A stretch of 64,000 nt of DNA from Impatiens glandulifera. Taxonomy: Eukaryota; Streptophyta; Magnoliopsida; Ericales; Balsaminaceae. A program made the position numbers and the translations under genes. The stretch spans positions 24,197,905 to 24,261,904 of the forward strand of contig NC_061866.1 of assembly GCF_907164915.1 (NCBI RefSeq), read 5' to 3'. The notes under the pieces were generated by a model. It made no database searches. It worked only from the letters and a program-made list of their open reading frames with translations, and was not told the DNA's origin. Shown one piece after another: positions 62,470-64,000 of this stretch (positions are counted from its first letter, which is position 1; each line of letters begins with the position of its first letter).

Positions 62470-62655
62470 TGAAAATGACCCGCGTGACATGATAATGTTT
62501 GCAAAATGACCTCGTGTGACGCGACGCTTTTCGCGTCACGCGAATGAGTGCATCGTAAGTAATTTTTACAAATATTATCACATCATGCGAGGTCATTTTT
62601 ACAAAAATTATCGCGTCATGCAAAATCATTTTTCAAACATTATCGCATCATTCTA
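62470..62655. repeat. Degenerate CGCGTCA/GTCATTTTTACAAA repeats
   Basis: About five imperfect units combining GCGTCATGCGAGG-type and TTTTTACAAAxATTATC-type pieces, in both orientations. They include the inverted repeat GTGACGCG/CGCGTCAC (about 62516-62539). They stand out from the surrounding AT-rich DNA by CpG content. Confidence 0.7.
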
Positions 62656-62785
62656 GAATATTTTTATTTTCTTTTAAAAGAATCATTTTTTCCAACTTTA
62701 TTAGATCTGAGTTATTTCTCAAGATAATGTTATTAAATTTCAAAGTAGTGTCTCTCACATAGAGCATTATTTGAAAACAATTTTT

Positions 62786-62787
<2 letters not shown>

Positions 62788-62818
<31 letters not shown>
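62788..62818. repeat. (AT)n microsatellite
   Basis: About 15 uninterrupted AT dinucleotides. Confidence 0.97.
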
Positions 62819-63111
62819 CCCACTTATTTTCTTTGTATATCTTTCTCTTTTCTTAGTAACCAATCACCTCCATCAAATGTTTTACATTGTCCTAAACGCT
62901 TCAATATCAAACAATCAAGTAAATAATTATTCCCATGAAGGGAATTGAAATATCTAAGAAATTTAAAATCGGATTTTGCATAAGAAGCATTAAAAAGAAA
63001 AACTGTATTCAAATGTAATAATAATACCATCTATTTTCTATGTTCTTGTAGACCTATCGTCTTTAGTATCATTTACAAAAGTCGATAAGATCGGAACAAG
63101 CTGCTGCTTGT

Positions 63112-63621
63112 TCATATGGATATGTTAAGATCAATTTTGGGCCTCTTGTCTGTTTGGGGCAATGGAACAGTAGTGTGACATCGAGGACATTGTGGATTGT
63201 TCTTCAATATAAGCACATAAAGAAGACAACTTGGGCAGCCAACAGCTAACGAAGAGGAAATCGGTTTCTTCTCCACCTCCTCATCTACTTCCATACCTGT
63301 TTCCTTAATGGAAGATGAGGAATTCGAATTAGAGGATGAATATTTAGATCTCTTCTTATAATTGCTTTCATTCTTGGCTCTTTCAAGGGCACACTTAACC
63401 TTGTCAAGAGTACACACACTCTGGTAACAGGACGATGGCGAGGATGATGATGATGTTGAGAGCCTGAGCTTCAAGCCAATATCATCTAAGAGATTGAGTG
63501 ATTTCTTTGTTTGGGGAGGGAAGTTTATTATGTCCTCTTGTTTGGCTTTACTCTCTGATGAAGACAAAGATGGTGAAGATGAATTAGGTGAGTTGCATTT
63601 TTGGATGTATACCTTCCCTGA
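63112..63621 (-). CDS. EAR-motif, zinc-ribbon protein (GIR1-like), last exon
   Basis: 169 codons after a good intron acceptor (TTGATTTACAG, exon from 63621). Residue numbers are for this exon: Ser-rich start (SGKVYIQKCN), EAR-type repression motif LKLRL at 50-54, CTLDKVKCALERA helix (70-82), zinc-ribbon-like pairs C129-x2-C132 and C145-x2-C148 (VGCPSCLLYV, NPQCPRCHTTV), C-terminal KIDLNISI. The paired cysteines resemble the C-terminus of Arabidopsis GL2-interacting repressors, known for recruiting TOPLESS-type co-repressors; the family link is from memory. The apparent Met-starting extension into 63675 (hydrophobic) is intron. Probably a nuclear transcriptional co-repressor. Not part of the retroelements. 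Confidence 0.75.
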   Translation of the reverse strand, partial: SGKVYIQKCNSPNSSSPSLSSSESKAKQEDIINFPPQTKKSLNLLDDIGLKLRLSTSSSSSPSSCYQSVCTLDKVKCALERAKNESNYKKRSKYSSSNSNSSSSIKETGMEVDEEVEKKPISSSLAVGCPSCLLYVLILKNNPQCPRCHTTVPLPQTDKRPKIDLNISI

Positions 63622-64000
63622 CTGTAAATCAAGCAAAATCAAAATCAGAAGAAAGACAAGACAAAAAACATTCATTCTTGTTTAATTGGCTCATGACCAG
63701 AATAATAAACTCTTGGATATAGAGATCTTTAGTCTCAGGATTTTGATTAAATGATTTTATGCATTATACATGTATCACCACCATACTTTAAAAATAATTC
63801 CTATAATGAATTATGATAAGGTTTGAAATCTCAGTAAAGGATGAAAGATGATCCAAATAGTGATAGTTGTGATTTGATTTAATCAATAAACAATCACAGC
63901 TAGCCATTTAAATAGATATAACTTGTACCATCGAAACCTAAGCTTAAACCGAAATCATCATAAGAACATGTGAAATTCAAACTTCTTCTTGAATTTTCCT
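63622..64000 (-). other. Intron of the GIR1-like gene, 5' exon outside the window
   Basis: AT-rich sequence upstream (on the - strand) of the acceptor. No convincing donor site or first exon was seen up to 64000, so the first exon is probably beyond the right edge. Confidence 0.55.

Noticed and set aside
63622..63675. Hydrophobic N-terminus of the GIR1-like protein as a signal peptide
   Set aside because: It is the translated end of an intron; a strong pyrimidine-rich acceptor lies at 63622-63623.

Overview
This window is repeat-dominated nuclear DNA of a flowering plant. Evidence: Ty1/copia gag-pol reading frames, primer-binding sites matching plant initiator tRNA-Met, plant-type TATA promoters, and at the right edge an ordinary plant gene (EAR motif plus zinc-ribbon repressor-like, with an intron). 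A eudicot is likely. From memory, unverified, the unusual accessory proteins resemble predicted proteins of Lamiales such as Gesneriaceae.

About 60.9 of the 64 kb is one retrotransposon nest that can be read layer by layer from LTR ends and 5-bp target-site duplications (TSDs). The oldest layer is element D (+ strand, Tork-like copia), present at 4288-7753, 55652-56057, 57260-57390 and 60325-60883. Element E1 (its 3' part is 1-4287) sits in D's gag. Element A (- strand, 7759-55646, TSD GTACT) sits just downstream of D's pol. Inside A lie B1 (+ strand, 18317-31809, TSD TGTGA) in pol and B2 (- strand, 38246-53533, TSD ACTGT) in the gag zinc knuckle. B2's 5' LTR holds solo LTR G (51620-52819, TSD AATAC). 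A later tandem duplication of about 4.9 kb (29070-33961 repeated as 33962-38855) copied the B1/A/B2 junctions. D's 3' end received solo LTR F (56058-57254, TSD TATTT), and its 3' LTR received the internally deleted element E2 (57391-60324, TSD AAATT).

The biologically interesting part is what A, B1 and B2 carry between pol and the 3' LTR. Each has three paralogous accessory genes (xORF1, xORF2, xORF3) that share one unrecognised N-terminal domain; xORF3 continues into a long charged, coiled-coil-rich tail (xORF4). Each accessory gene has its own TATA box about 80-110 bp before the ATG and a CT-rich leader. xORF1 and xORF2 are followed by a hairpin whose loop is nearly constant while the stems differ but still pair. 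The xORF3 promoters carry a palindromic E2F-like site. E1 has a single related gene, intact at 260 codons. These elements therefore look like retrotransposons carrying a small set of independently transcribed accessory genes. Most gag-pol frames are broken by stops and frameshifts; two accessory frames remain open (E1 xORF; B2 xORF2).

Between the nest and the right edge is AT-rich intergenic DNA with a degenerate repeat patch and an (AT)n microsatellite, then the last exon of the host gene on the - strand (63112-63621).
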